A program made the translations under genes and the position numbers. Under the pieces are notes generated by a model. That model ran no database searches. It had not been told where the DNA came from and was given only the letters and a program-made list of their open reading frames with translations. A DNA stretch of 12,801 nt from Actinomycetes bacterium. Its GTDB lineage: Bacteria > Actinomycetota > Actinomycetes > Actinomycetales > Cellulomonadaceae. Position 1 is the first letter of the stretch. The number at the start of each line of letters is the position of its first letter. Location: NCBI GenBank assembly GCA_023389545.1, contig JAEWEI010000395.1, positions 1-12,801 of the forward strand, read 5' to 3'. Positions 1 through 7,002 of this stretch are shown here, one piece after another.

Positions 1-304
1 TGCCGCGGAACTCCCGCGTGCGCTCCACCGCGACGACGTCCTTCGGCTCCTCGACCACGCACAGCACGGCCGCCGATCGGCGCGGGTCGCGGCACACGCG
101 GCACTGCGGCTCCTGCGACACGTTCCCGCAGACCTCGCAGAACTGCACGCGCGCCTTCACCTCGGTGAGGGCGTCGACAAGCCGCCGCACGTCCGACGGG
201 TCAGCCGCCAACACGTGGAACGCGATGCGCTGGGCACTCTTGGGGCCGACTCCGGGCAACCGCCCGAGCTCGTCGATCAGGTCCTGGACCGCGCCTTCAT
301 ACAC
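1..304 (-). CDS. recR: Recombination protein RecR, N-terminal part (C-terminus off the left edge)
   Basis: RecR works with RecO (and RecF) to load RecA at single-stranded gaps in cytosolic recombinational repair. The visible 101 codons begin [13 protein letters not shown]. They contain the helix-hairpin-helix at about residues 12-32 ([18 protein letters not shown]), a four-cysteine zinc finger (C56, C59, C68, C71) and the first strand of the Toprim domain (LCVVEEPKD, about 81-89, with the conserved acidic residue). The gene leaves the window there; family members are about 200 residues, so roughly half is missing. The start is GTG at 304-302, because the family begins exactly at (M)YEG/(M)FEG and no Shine-Dalgarno is needed if the transcript is leaderless (TAGGCT box six bases upstream). 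It follows dnaX on the same strand with a 116-base gap. Identification is certain from motif order; completeness cannot be judged. Confidence 0.96.
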   Translation of the reverse strand, partial: MYEGAVQDLIDELGRLPGVGPKSAQRIAFHVLAADPSDVRRLVDALTEVKARVQFCEVCGNVSQEPQCRVCRDPRRSAAVLCVVEEPKDVVAVERTREFRG

Positions 305-420
305 CCGGCCAGCCTACGGTGCGGCGACTGAGAGCCGCGCCGGACGCCCCGGGCGGCGCGCGCGAACATCCAGCAGCAGACCAGAGCCCGGCGCGGACTC
401 CCCCCGCTCACGCCGAGGCG
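305..420 (-). promoter_or_regulatory. dnaX-recR intergenic gap with possible leaderless recR promoter
   Basis: On the minus strand a TAGGCT hexamer (311-316) fits the actinobacterial -10 consensus TANNNT. It is followed by exactly six bases (305-310) before the GTG start of recR, so transcription would begin at the start codon itself. No convincing -35 is seen 16-18 bases further upstream and there is no Shine-Dalgarno sequence, which agrees with a leaderless message. The gap holds no coding sequence; in particular no ybaB-like gene is present. Promoter activity is inferred from spacing only. Confidence 0.35.
336..360 (-). terminator. Possible GC-rich hairpin downstream of dnaX
   Basis: CGCGCCG at 336-342 is perfectly complementary to CGGCGCG at 354-360, with an 11-base loop, 61 bases after the dnaX stop. 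There is no U-tract, as is usual in high-GC actinobacteria, so it could be a weak terminator or a chance stem in GC-rich DNA. Confidence 0.3.
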
Positions 421-2847
421 TCAGGCCATCCCGTTGTCGATCTGCTCGTCGATGACCACACCGCCAAGCATCTGGGCGACCAGCGGGGCGCCGTTGAGCC
501 CCGACGACGCCAGGTCCGGGTCGTCCGGCGAAGGCGAGTCCTCTTCCAGCGGAGCCCTACGCCCGCCGAGACTGGCGGCATGCGCCCGCGCGCCGGCCTC
601 CCGCGCGCTGAGCGCCTGCGCCTGAGGGGCCGGTCGCTGCGGCGCGGCCCATGGGTCCTCGCCCTGCCTCCCGCCCGCGTGGTGCTCCGCGGGCACGCCC
701 GGCTCCCCGGGGTCGTCGTCATGCGGCTCAGGGGCGCCCGGGTCCTCGTCGTCGACCCCATGCGTCCCCGTCGGGCCTGACGCCCGCTCGGCGCCCTGTC
801 CACCGGGGGCGCCGGGAGCGCCAGGCGCTGTTGTGGGCCGAGGCTCGGCCACCGGGGCACGGACCGGCGCCGGGATGTCCCAGGACGCGGCTGCCGCGGC
901 GGCTGCCGCCGCGCCTCGTCCACCAGTGGAGTCAGGGGCGTCCCCGCCCGGCTGCTCGGCGGCCGCCGCGGCGGGGGCCGTGGGCGCCTGCTCGGCGAGC
1001 ACCGGCTCGACGCGGGCGTCGAAGCCCAATGTCTCGCGCACAGCCCGCTGCACCATCTCGGCGTGGGCGCCGGAGCGGAAGTACGTCGCCAGCCCCGGTG
1101 CGATGAAGGAGAGCTTGAGCGTCGTCGCGTCGAGCTCGGCAACCTGCGCGTTCTGGGAGACGAGCACCCACGTGGTCTTCTTCAGCCGGCTCAGCGTCTC
1201 GAGCACCTCGGGCCAGCGGCGGCGCAGCATCTCGGTGTCCGGGCCGGCTGCCCGCACGGAGGGCGTCGGCGGAGGCGCCGCAGCGCGTGTGGGACCGGGA
1301 GCAGGCTGGGCTGCGTTCGGACCGGGGTCCGCTACAGCGGCAGCCTGGGCTGCGGCGGGCGGTTCAGCGACGGGTGGCTCAGCGACTGCCGCGGGCGCCG
1401 GCCGATCAGTGCGCGGGCCGTCAGCGGTGATCTGGCCGTCGGCAGGGCCGTGCGCATCGGCGGGCTGAGCATTGACGGGCTGAGCGTCGACGGGCTGAGC
1501 GTCGATGGGCTGAGCGTCGACAGCAACCTCGGCCGGCGCGGCAGTGCCTGCGGCCTGTGCGGCGGCTATCGGCATCGCTGAGGGCGCCGCTGTCGGGACG
1601 GGCGCTGCCGTCTGGGCGGGCGCCGTGACTGGCGGGGCGGGCGACGGCGCAGGCGCCGCGGCCGGGGCAGAGGCCGCCCCCGCACCGGCGGAGCCGAGTC
1701 GTTCGAGCCGGTCGAGCCGCGCAGCGACGCCCGTCACGGTGTCATCGGCGGCGGGGAGCAGCAGGCGGGCCATCAGCAGCTCAAGGTGCAGGCGCGGGGA
1801 GGTCGCGCCCACCATCTCGGTGAGGGCCAGGTTGACCAGGTCGGCGGAGCGGGACAGCTCGGCGGCGCCCAGGTGGGCGGCCTGCGCCCGCATGCGGGTG
1901 AGCTGGTCGCCGGGGACGTCGCCCAGCGCGGCGGTGGCTGCGTCGCCGGAGGCGGCGATGACAATGAGGTCGCGCAGCCGCTCCAGCAGGTCCTCGACGA
2001 ACCGGCGCGGCTCGTGGCCGGTGGAGATGACGCGCTCGACCACGCGGAACGCGCTGGCGCCGTCATTCGCGGCGATGGCGTCCACCAGGTCGTCGAGCAG
2101 CGAGGCGTGGGTGTAGCCGAGCAGCGACACGGCGCCCTCGTACTCCAGGCCGCCCTCCCCCGATCCGGCGATGAGCTGGTCGAGCACGGAGAGGGAGTCA
2201 CGCACCGAGCCGGCGCCCGCGCGGACCACCAGCGGCAGAACGCCCGAGCCGACCTGCACGCCCTCGGCGGCGCAGAGCTGGGCGAGGTAGTCGCTGAGCA
2301 CGTCCGGCGGCACCAGCCGGAACGGGTAGTGGTGGGTACGCGAGCGGATCGTGCCGATGACCTTGTCGGGCTCCGTCGTCGCGAAGATGAACTTGATGTG
2401 CGGCGGCGGCTCCTCGACGATCTTGAGCAGCGCGTTGAAGCCCTGCGGCGAGACCATGTGGGCCTCGTCGAGGATGAAGATCTTGTACCTGTCGCGCGCG
2501 GGGGCGAAGGTGGCGCGCTCGCGCAGGTCGCGGGCGTCGTCGACGCCGCCGTGGCTGGCGGCGTCGATCTCCACCACGTCCAGGCTCCCCGGGCCGCCGC
2601 GCGCGAGCTCGACGCAGGACTCGCACACGCCGCACGGGGTGTCCGTGGGACCCTCGGCGCAGTTGAGGCAGCGCGCCAGGATCCGCGCGGACGTGGTCTT
2701 GCCGCAGCCGCGCGGGCCGGAGAACAGGTAGGCGTGGTTGGCCTGGCCGCTGCGCAGGGCCTGCCGGAGCGGCGCGGTGACATGGTCCTGACCGATCACC
2801 TCGGCGAAGGACTCCGGCCGGTAACGGCGGTACAGGGCTGTGGTCAC
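421..2847 (-). CDS. dnaX: DNA polymerase III subunit gamma/tau
   Basis: Clamp-loader ATPase subunit of the replicative DNA polymerase III holoenzyme, cytosolic, 808 residues. The AAA+ core occupies about residues 1-370: Walker A GPRGCGKT (44-51), zinc-binding cysteines C63, C72, C75 and C78, Walker B ILDEAH (125-130), sensor 1 FIFATTEP (153-160) and sensor 2 GSVRDS (213-218, R216). A long Ala/Pro linker (about 385-535) includes a four-fold DAQPx repeat. A conserved block at about 536-617 (RRRWPEVLETLSRLKK onward) is the tau C-terminal region. A second disordered linker with a ten-alanine run (about 645-653) precedes the conserved actinobacterial tail ending GGVVIDEQIDNGMA. The start is GTG at 2847: the preceding bases carry a promoter with its TAGGGT box six bases before the GTG, and the protein starts with the family-typical TTALYRRYRPESF. 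No AAAAAAG-type slippery site is present, so a separate gamma form by frameshifting is not predicted. It is followed by recR on the same strand, without ybaB between. Confidence 0.98.
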   Translation of the reverse strand: MTTALYRRYRPESFAEVIGQDHVTAPLRQALRSGQANHAYLFSGPRGCGKTTSARILARCLNCAEGPTDTPCGVCESCVELARGGPGSLDVVEIDAASHGGVDDARDLRERATFAPARDRYKIFILDEAHMVSPQGFNALLKIVEEPPPHIKFIFATTEPDKVIGTIRSRTHHYPFRLVPPDVLSDYLAQLCAAEGVQVGSGVLPLVVRAGAGSVRDSLSVLDQLIAGSGEGGLEYEGAVSLLGYTHASLLDDLVDAIAANDGASAFRVVERVISTGHEPRRFVEDLLERLRDLIVIAASGDAATAALGDVPGDQLTRMRAQAAHLGAAELSRSADLVNLALTEMVGATSPRLHLELLMARLLLPAADDTVTGVAARLDRLERLGSAGAGAASAPAAAPAPSPAPPVTAPAQTAAPVPTAAPSAMPIAAAQAAGTAAPAEVAVDAQPIDAQPVDAQPVNAQPADAHGPADGQITADGPRTDRPAPAAVAEPPVAEPPAAAQAAAVADPGPNAAQPAPGPTRAAAPPPTPSVRAAGPDTEMLRRRWPEVLETLSRLKKTTWVLVSQNAQVAELDATTLKLSFIAPGLATYFRSGAHAEMVQRAVRETLGFDARVEPVLAEQAPTAPAAAAAEQPGGDAPDSTGGRGAAAAAAAAASWDIPAPVRAPVAEPRPTTAPGAPGAPGGQGAERASGPTGTHGVDDEDPGAPEPHDDDPGEPGVPAEHHAGGRQGEDPWAAPQRPAPQAQALSAREAGARAHAASLGGRRAPLEEDSPSPDDPDLASSGLNGAPLVAQMLGGVVIDEQIDNGMA
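1462..1521 (-). repeat. Four tandem 15-base units inside dnaX
   Basis: Four consecutive 15-base units on the plus strand, beginning GGGCTGAGC, at 1462-1476, 1477-1491, 1492-1506 and 1507-1521. They differ only at a few positions (GTCGAC, GTCGAT or ATTGAC endings). They encode DAQP-type pentapeptides (DAQPI, DAQPV, DAQPV, NAQPA) in the disordered linker of DnaX. The unit length is a multiple of three, so copy-number change would keep the frame. Confidence 0.9.
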
Positions 2848-2853
2848 GGGAAG

Positions 2854-2882
2854 ACCCTATGCGCCCGGCCTGACAGGGTCAT
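2854..2882 (-). promoter_or_regulatory. Predicted dnaX promoter, leaderless
   Basis: On the minus strand an ATGACC box (2877-2882; four of six matches to TTGACA) is followed by a 17-base spacer and a TAGGGT box (2854-2859; fits TANNNT). Six bases later comes the GTG start of dnaX, so transcription would begin at the start codon. There is no Shine-Dalgarno between. This lies in the 68-base gap after the ABC permease stop and suggests dnaX can be expressed independently of the upstream operon. Confidence 0.5.
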
Positions 2883-2915
2883 CCGCCGTCCTCGTGGCGC
2901 GCGGGCGACTCGCCG

Positions 2916-4286
2916 TCAGTCGGGGCGCACGCTCGTCTCCCGGAGCACCGTCCGCAGCAGCGGGCGGCTCGCCTCGCTGGCCGCGAGCACGAGCAGGCAG
3001 CCGAGCACCAGGCAGGAGACCAGCATCACCAGCCCCGCTGTGCCGATCTCGACGCCGGGCCCCAGGAAGGGCATGACGACGAGCAACCCCATCCCTGCGG
3101 ACGTGGCGGACACGAAGAGCAACGGGGTCAGCACCTCGCGGCGCCGCACCGCGTCCAGCAGCGCGACCGGGACGCCGGCGAGGGCCTGGAGCGCGTAGTC
3201 CCGCCGCCGGTCGAGCACTGACGCCGCCTGCATGATCCCCGCGGAGCACGCCGCGACGACGAAGGTGATCGCGAGCGTGAGCAGGGCGCCCATCACCAGG
3301 TCGTCGAGGAAGAGCCGCTCGCCGGGGGCCATTCCCTGCACTTCCGAGATCATCGGGAGGACGGACAGCACAGCGGCGACGAAGCTCGCCAGCCCCAACC
3401 CGCCGACGACGCGCCACGCGGCCTTCGGGTCGTCCGCGAGGCGCCGGGCTGCGAGCAACCCGGCCGCCGATCTGGCTGTCCCGCCGGAGATCTTCCCGAG
3501 CAGCCAGATCAGCCACGGCCCCACCAGGTTGATGCTCCCGAAGACGGCCGCGAGCATGGCGAGGATGAGCACGATGAGCAGGCCGTTGTCGAAGCCGCTG
3601 AGCGTGGTCACCACGAGGAACCCGACCATGGCCGCCGCCGCGACCACCACGCGGGCCACTTTGAGCCGCGCCGGTGTGGTGCGCTGTGCGACGCCGAGCG
3701 GCGACACGACAACGCGTCGGAGGGTGAACGCGGCGCTGAGGGCCGCGAGCGCGGGCACGACCAGTGGCGCCAGGAGCATCAGCGGACCCACCCACAGCTC
3801 GCCGATGGCCAGGTGGCCGCCCTGGAACGGCACGAGCGTCCACACCGGGAGCAGCAGCACGTAGCCGGCCATGCCGAGCGCGGCGCCGATCAGCCCCTGC
3901 CATGCGGTCTCGGTGACGGTCAGGGCCACCACCTCGCCGGGCGTGGCGCCGAGCAGCCGCAGTGTGGCCAGGCGCGCGTCCCGTCGGGCCACCCCCAGCC
4001 GGGCCGCGGCGCCGCCCAGCGACAGCAGGGGCACCATGAGCAGGATCACGGCGACCCAGGCGAACACGATGTACAGGTCGCCCCACTCCTTCTGGAAGGG
4101 ATCGTCCGTCGCGGTCCGCACGGTGAACGCGCGCTGGCCGCCGAGCACGCTCAGCGCGAGGGCGGTGGTGATCGCGAACGCGAGAACCGCGAGCACTGTC
4201 CCGCGTGCCTGGTGGCGCATCCCGCTCGTGCCGCCAGCACGCAGCAGCACGGGAGCGAGGGTCCTGACCGTCCCCAGCGAGCTCAT
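2916..4286 (-). CDS. ABC transporter permease, FtsX/MacB type
   Basis: Integral membrane subunit of an ABC exporter, 456 residues. Hydrophobic segments are visible at about 31-50, 70-95, 125-152, 164-186, 212-230, 234-262, 295-312, 330-352, 384-405 and 412-436. There are two FtsX-like permease units: the first has the coupling motif RRDARLATLRLLGATPGEV (101-119), the second the degenerate counterpart DRRRDYALQALAGVPVAL (359-376). The start is ATG at 4286-4284, overlapping the ATPase stop (ATGA); longer in-frame starts would lie inside the ATPase gene and add an Arg-rich stretch without family character. With the adjacent ATPase it should form a complete two-gene transporter. The family includes MacB-like exporters, LolCDE-like lipoprotein systems and antimicrobial-peptide resistance pumps. 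The substrate cannot be told: no sensor kinase, regulator or peptide gene is visible. Confidence 0.88.
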   Translation of the reverse strand: MSSLGTVRTLAPVLLRAGGTSGMRHQARGTVLAVLAFAITTALALSVLGGQRAFTVRTATDDPFQKEWGDLYIVFAWVAVILLMVPLLSLGGAAARLGVARRDARLATLRLLGATPGEVVALTVTETAWQGLIGAALGMAGYVLLLPVWTLVPFQGGHLAIGELWVGPLMLLAPLVVPALAALSAAFTLRRVVVSPLGVAQRTTPARLKVARVVVAAAAMVGFLVVTTLSGFDNGLLIVLILAMLAAVFGSINLVGPWLIWLLGKISGGTARSAAGLLAARRLADDPKAAWRVVGGLGLASFVAAVLSVLPMISEVQGMAPGERLFLDDLVMGALLTLAITFVVAACSAGIMQAASVLDRRRDYALQALAGVPVALLDAVRRREVLTPLLFVSATSAGMGLLVVMPFLGPGVEIGTAGLVMLVSCLVLGCLLVLAASEASRPLLRTVLRETSVRPD

Positions 4287-5029
4287 CGGGCCGCGCCGAC
4301 AACGCGTCCGTCGCGGACCTCGATGCGCCGGCCGCACCACGCGGCGACGTTCTCGTCATGGGTGACGACGACGAGGGACGCCCCCGCGGTGCGCGTGGCC
4401 TCGACGAGGACCTTCATCACCTCGGCGCCGGTGGCCTGGTCGAGGGCGCCGGTCGGCTCGTCGGCGAACACGACGTCCGGCCGGGTGATGAGCGCGCGCG
4501 CCACGGCGACCCGCTGCGCCTGGCCGCCGGAGAGCTCACCGGGGCGGCGCATCTCCATGCCCGCCAGGCCCAGGGAGCCGAGCCACTGCCGCGCCTGCCG
4601 GGTGGCGTCCCTGCGGGAGGCGCCAAGCAGCATCGCGGGCAGGGCGATGTTCTCCTGGGCGGGCAGCTCGGCGAGGAGCTGGCCGAACTGGAAGACGAAG
4701 CCGTAGTGCTTGCGGCGCAGGAGCGACCGCTCACGCTCGCTGAGGCGGCTCACGTCGGCGCCGCGCAGCAGCACGGCGCCCTCGTCGGCGGCGACGATGC
4801 CCGCGAGGCAGTGCAGCAGCGTCGACTTGCCCGATCCGGACGGGCCGGTGACCGCCACGGCCTCCCCGCCGGCGAGGTCGACGTCGACGCCCGCGAGCGC
4901 TGTCGTCGCGCCGAAGCGCTTGACCAGGCCGCGCGCGGCGAGACGGATGCCCTCGCTCGGCGCTGCGGCGGCTGCGGCGCGCGCCGCCGAGTGCTGGGTG
5001 GGGACTGCCGGGAACGATGGGGTCGTCAT
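4283..5029 (-). CDS. ABC transporter ATP-binding protein (LolD/MacB-like)
   Basis: Cytosolic ATPase subunit, 248 residues, partner of the FtsX-type permease whose ATG overlaps its TGA by four bases. Motifs in order: Walker A GPSGSGKST (62-70), Q-loop FVFQFGQL (111-118), signature LSGGQ (166-170), Walker B VVFADEP (186-192) and H-loop histidine H224 in VVTHDE. Q-loop and signature context are those of the MacB/LolD/FtsE group. The first about 27 residues are an Ala-rich extension before the nucleotide-binding fold (IRLAARGLVKRFG). The start at ATG 5029 (MTTPSF) is preferred: the frame stays open to 5227, but the added stretch has no family resemblance and would cross the divergent promoter region. 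The Shine-Dalgarno is poor (only GGATC nearby); a GACCCT box seven bases upstream could serve a leaderless transcript. Confidence 0.9.
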   Translation of the reverse strand: MTTPSFPAVPTQHSAARAAAAAAPSEGIRLAARGLVKRFGATTALAGVDVDLAGGEAVAVTGPSGSGKSTLLHCLAGIVAADEGAVLLRGADVSRLSERERSLLRRKHYGFVFQFGQLLAELPAQENIALPAMLLGASRRDATRQARQWLGSLGLAGMEMRRPGELSGGQAQRVAVARALITRPDVVFADEPTGALDQATGAEVMKVLVEATRTAGASLVVVTHDENVAAWCGRRIEVRDGRVVGAAR

Positions 5030-5183
5030 GTGATCCAGGGTCGGCGTTCGGGCGGCTGCCGCGCGTCCGCCCCCGGTCCCCGCGTTGAGGGCTGCGCTGC
5101 ACCGGAGGTCGCGCGGGGCCTCCTCCCTGGGGTGGACACATGTCAGGGTGCGTTTTGTCCTTTTTGCGTGTCTACTGTCCCGC
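5030..5183. promoter_or_regulatory. Divergent intergenic region between ABC operon and surface-protein gene
   Basis: The 154 bases hold the outward promoters of the ABC operon (minus) and the choice-of-anchor-A gene (plus). On the plus strand, TACTGT at 5173-5178 fits TANNNT and lies five bases before the ATG at 5184, in an unusually T-rich patch (about 5153-5165). No Shine-Dalgarno precedes that ATG, so a near-leaderless transcript is possible. On the minus strand GACCCT (5037-5042) is a weaker candidate seven bases before the ATPase start. No clear -35 boxes or operator palindromes were found apart from an ACATGT core at 5138-5143. Confidence 0.35.
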
Positions 5184-6806
5184 ATGAGTCCGCGCGCCCT
5201 CGCCTCGTCGCTCGCAGCAACCGCCACCCTCGCGGTGGCGGTCGTGACCCTGACCGCGGCCCCAGCAGCCGCTCAGGTGGTCGACATCAACCCGGTGCGC
5301 GTCGACGTGGGCGGCCATCCGGCGAACAGCGGGTTCCTGGTCTTCATCGAGGGCGACACCCTGCTGAACCTCGACGAGTCCGAAGGCACGATCGCGACGG
5401 GCGGCAACCTCGCCTTTGAGACGAACTACCAGGTGGCGCTCGGCGCCGGGGTCTTCGACACGTTCACCGCGCCCGGCGACAGCGACCCCACCACGCTGTA
5501 CGTGGGCGGCGGGATCGACTGGCCGTCCAACTCGTCCGTGCTGCAGGTGCTGCGCGGCAACACCAAGGTCCTCGACACCTCGACGTACACAGCGCTCAAC
5601 ACCGACTCCAACCAGGCGCAGGTGAACTACCGGCTCGTGCTGCCGGGCGCCGCATACGAGTCGACCCCGGCGATCACTGGAACCAACCGCCAGTCACCGG
5701 AGTCCATCGGCACGCCCGTGCCGACCGACCTCATCGACATTCCCAGCGCGTTCGCCACCTACCGCACCCTGACCACCGAGATCGCCGCCTGCGCGCCCAC
5801 CATCGAGCTGACCGACGCGAACGGGACCCCGCTCACCTCGATCACCCCCGGGCAGCAGTCGTTCGTGACCCTGGTCCCCGGCGAGACGAACGTGCTCCAG
5901 CTCAGCGCTGCCGACCTGGCGAACCTCTCGGAGATCACGTTCCGGGACCAGCCGACGGCAGACACGCCCCTGGTCGTCAACATCACGGGCTCGTCCTTCG
6001 ATGGCGACCTGCCCAACATGCCCGGCGTCAGCGGCGCGCAGGCCCCGTACATGCTGTGGAACTTCGCCGGCATGAGCACCGTGACGGTGACCGGCGGCGA
6101 CAGCCTCGAGGGGACGCTGTACGCGCCGAACGCCGATCTGACCTGGTTCCCCACGGCGAACATCGAGGGCAACGTCATCGCCGCGAACTTCACCCACGGG
6201 CCGCCCGGACGGACCGTCCGCGAGGTCCACGACTTCCCGTTCGCCACGACGATCACCTGCGGCTCGGCGCCGGTGCTCGCGGAGCTCACGCTGATCAAGG
6301 AGGTCGTGGGCGGCACGGCAGCCCCTGGCGACTGGACGCTCGGGGCGAACGGCCCTGTCGACGTGAGCGGCCCGTCCGGGTCGAGCGCGGTCACCGACGT
6401 GGTCGTCGAGCCCGGCGACTACGAGCTCAGCGAGTCGGGTCCGGAGGGCTATGCGCCGGGCTCCTGGGCCTGCGAGGGCGGCTCGTTGAACGGCAGCACG
6501 GTGACCGTGCCCGAAGGCGGCGACGTCACCTGCCGAATCGTGAACACCTTCGTCACGCCCACCCCGACACCGACCTGCCCCACGCCCACCACCGCCCCAG
6601 GCACGCCCACGCCCACCTCCACGGCCGCGCCCGCCACCGGGGGCGGCGGGGGCACGTTGTCGGCCAGCGATCCGCGCTGCGCCACGCTCCCAGCGACAGG
6701 ACCGTCAGCCAGCGCGTCCCTTGGCCTGCTCGGGGGCTTGCTCCTGCTCGGCGGCCTGGCCGCCCTGGGGTTGGCGCGGCGGGGCGGCTGGCGCTCCCAC
6801 GGCTGA
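5184..6806 (+). CDS. Choice-of-anchor A family surface protein with SpaA-like domain and LPATG signal
   Basis: Secreted, sortase-anchored protein of 540 residues. A signal peptide covers residues 1-30 (hydrophobic core then APAAA, likely cleavage before Q31). The choice-of-anchor A domain follows at about 33-355, opening VDINPVRVDVGGHPANSGF and ending GTLYAPNADLTWF...IEGNVIAANF. A prealbumin/SpaA-like domain occupies about 366-456 (LTLIKEVVGGTAAPGDWTL ... YELSES ... CRIVNTF). Next come a Thr/Pro wall-spanning linker (457-482) and a glycine run, then the sorting signal LPATG (502-506), a hydrophobic segment (about 512-530) and a basic tail ARRGGWR. Start ATG 5184 is chosen because it gives a canonical signal peptide; the frame is open to 5085 but the extra residues spoil it. 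Function is unknown: the anchor-A domain name describes its occurrence with different anchoring signals, and the fold suggests structural or adhesive roles at the cell surface. No sortase gene is in the window. The gene is divergent from the ABC operon and convergent with ffs. Confidence 0.88.
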   Translation: MSPRALASSLAATATLAVAVVTLTAAPAAAQVVDINPVRVDVGGHPANSGFLVFIEGDTLLNLDESEGTIATGGNLAFETNYQVALGAGVFDTFTAPGDSDPTTLYVGGGIDWPSNSSVLQVLRGNTKVLDTSTYTALNTDSNQAQVNYRLVLPGAAYESTPAITGTNRQSPESIGTPVPTDLIDIPSAFATYRTLTTEIAACAPTIELTDANGTPLTSITPGQQSFVTLVPGETNVLQLSAADLANLSEITFRDQPTADTPLVVNITGSSFDGDLPNMPGVSGAQAPYMLWNFAGMSTVTVTGGDSLEGTLYAPNADLTWFPTANIEGNVIAANFTHGPPGRTVREVHDFPFATTITCGSAPVLAELTLIKEVVGGTAAPGDWTLGANGPVDVSGPSGSSAVTDVVVEPGDYELSESGPEGYAPGSWACEGGSLNGSTVTVPEGGDVTCRIVNTFVTPTPTPTCPTPTTAPGTPTPTSTAAPATGGGGGTLSASDPRCATLPATGPSASASLGLLGGLLLLGGLAALGLARRGGWRSHG

Positions 6807-6832
6807 GGCGGGAGACGGCCCGGATCACGATA

Positions 6833-6923
6833 AGGACCCCTCGCACACCCGCCAGAGCTCGCCTGCCCTTGCTGCCTTCCGGCCCTGGGGGAGTTCAGCG
6901 AGATGACGCCGCACGAGGGGTCT
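6833..6923 (-). ncRNA. ffs: Signal recognition particle RNA, small bacterial type (4.5S/SRP RNA)
   Basis: The minus strand contains the diagnostic apical domain: the GGAA tetraloop (complement of 6877-6880) in GGGCCGGAAGGCAGCAAGGG, which is the Ffh-binding hairpin. The ends pair perfectly over nine bases: GACCCCTCG (complement of 6914-6922) with CGAGGGGTC (complement of 6835-6843), closing a single long hairpin of about 91 nucleotides, the usual size for the small SRP RNA. The RNA binds Ffh and directs membrane proteins to FtsY and SecYEG. A TAGTCT box (6930-6935) lies six bases before the proposed 5' end. The exact 3' end is uncertain by a few bases. In actinobacteria ffs is often just upstream of dnaX in the same orientation; here the orientation is kept but three genes separate them. 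Confidence 0.95.
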
Positions 6924-6929
6924 GCGTCC

Positions 6930-6935
6930 AGACTA
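6930..6935 (-). promoter_or_regulatory. Predicted -10 box of ffs
   Basis: TAGTCT on the minus strand fits TANNNT and is followed by six bases before A at 6923, which directly precedes the closing stem of the SRP RNA. No good -35 sequence is seen 16-18 bases upstream (best window about 6952-6959 is GC-rich). Confidence 0.5.
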
Positions 6936-7002
6936 TCCCAGTCCACGCAGTGCCCGTCGCGCCTCATGGCGAAAACCCAGGCCGAACCGGCACTGTTACC
7001 GC

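Noticed and set aside
1175..1195. Programmed frameshift site in dnaX giving a gamma form
   Set aside because: The only Lys-Lys codons are in a AAGAAGACC context, not a slippery A-AAA-AAG heptamer, and there is no stop-proximal hairpin arrangement like that of E. coli.
1786..3198. Long plus-strand open frame (470 codons) antisense to dnaX and the permease
   Set aside because: It is a shadow of high third-position GC in the real minus-strand genes; the translation is Arg/Gly/Ala-rich with no domain, and dnaX in the opposite frame carries all family motifs.
4341..5227. Longer N-terminus for the ABC ATPase starting at 5227
   Set aside because: The extra 66 residues have no family similarity and would overlap the start and signal-peptide region of the divergent surface gene.
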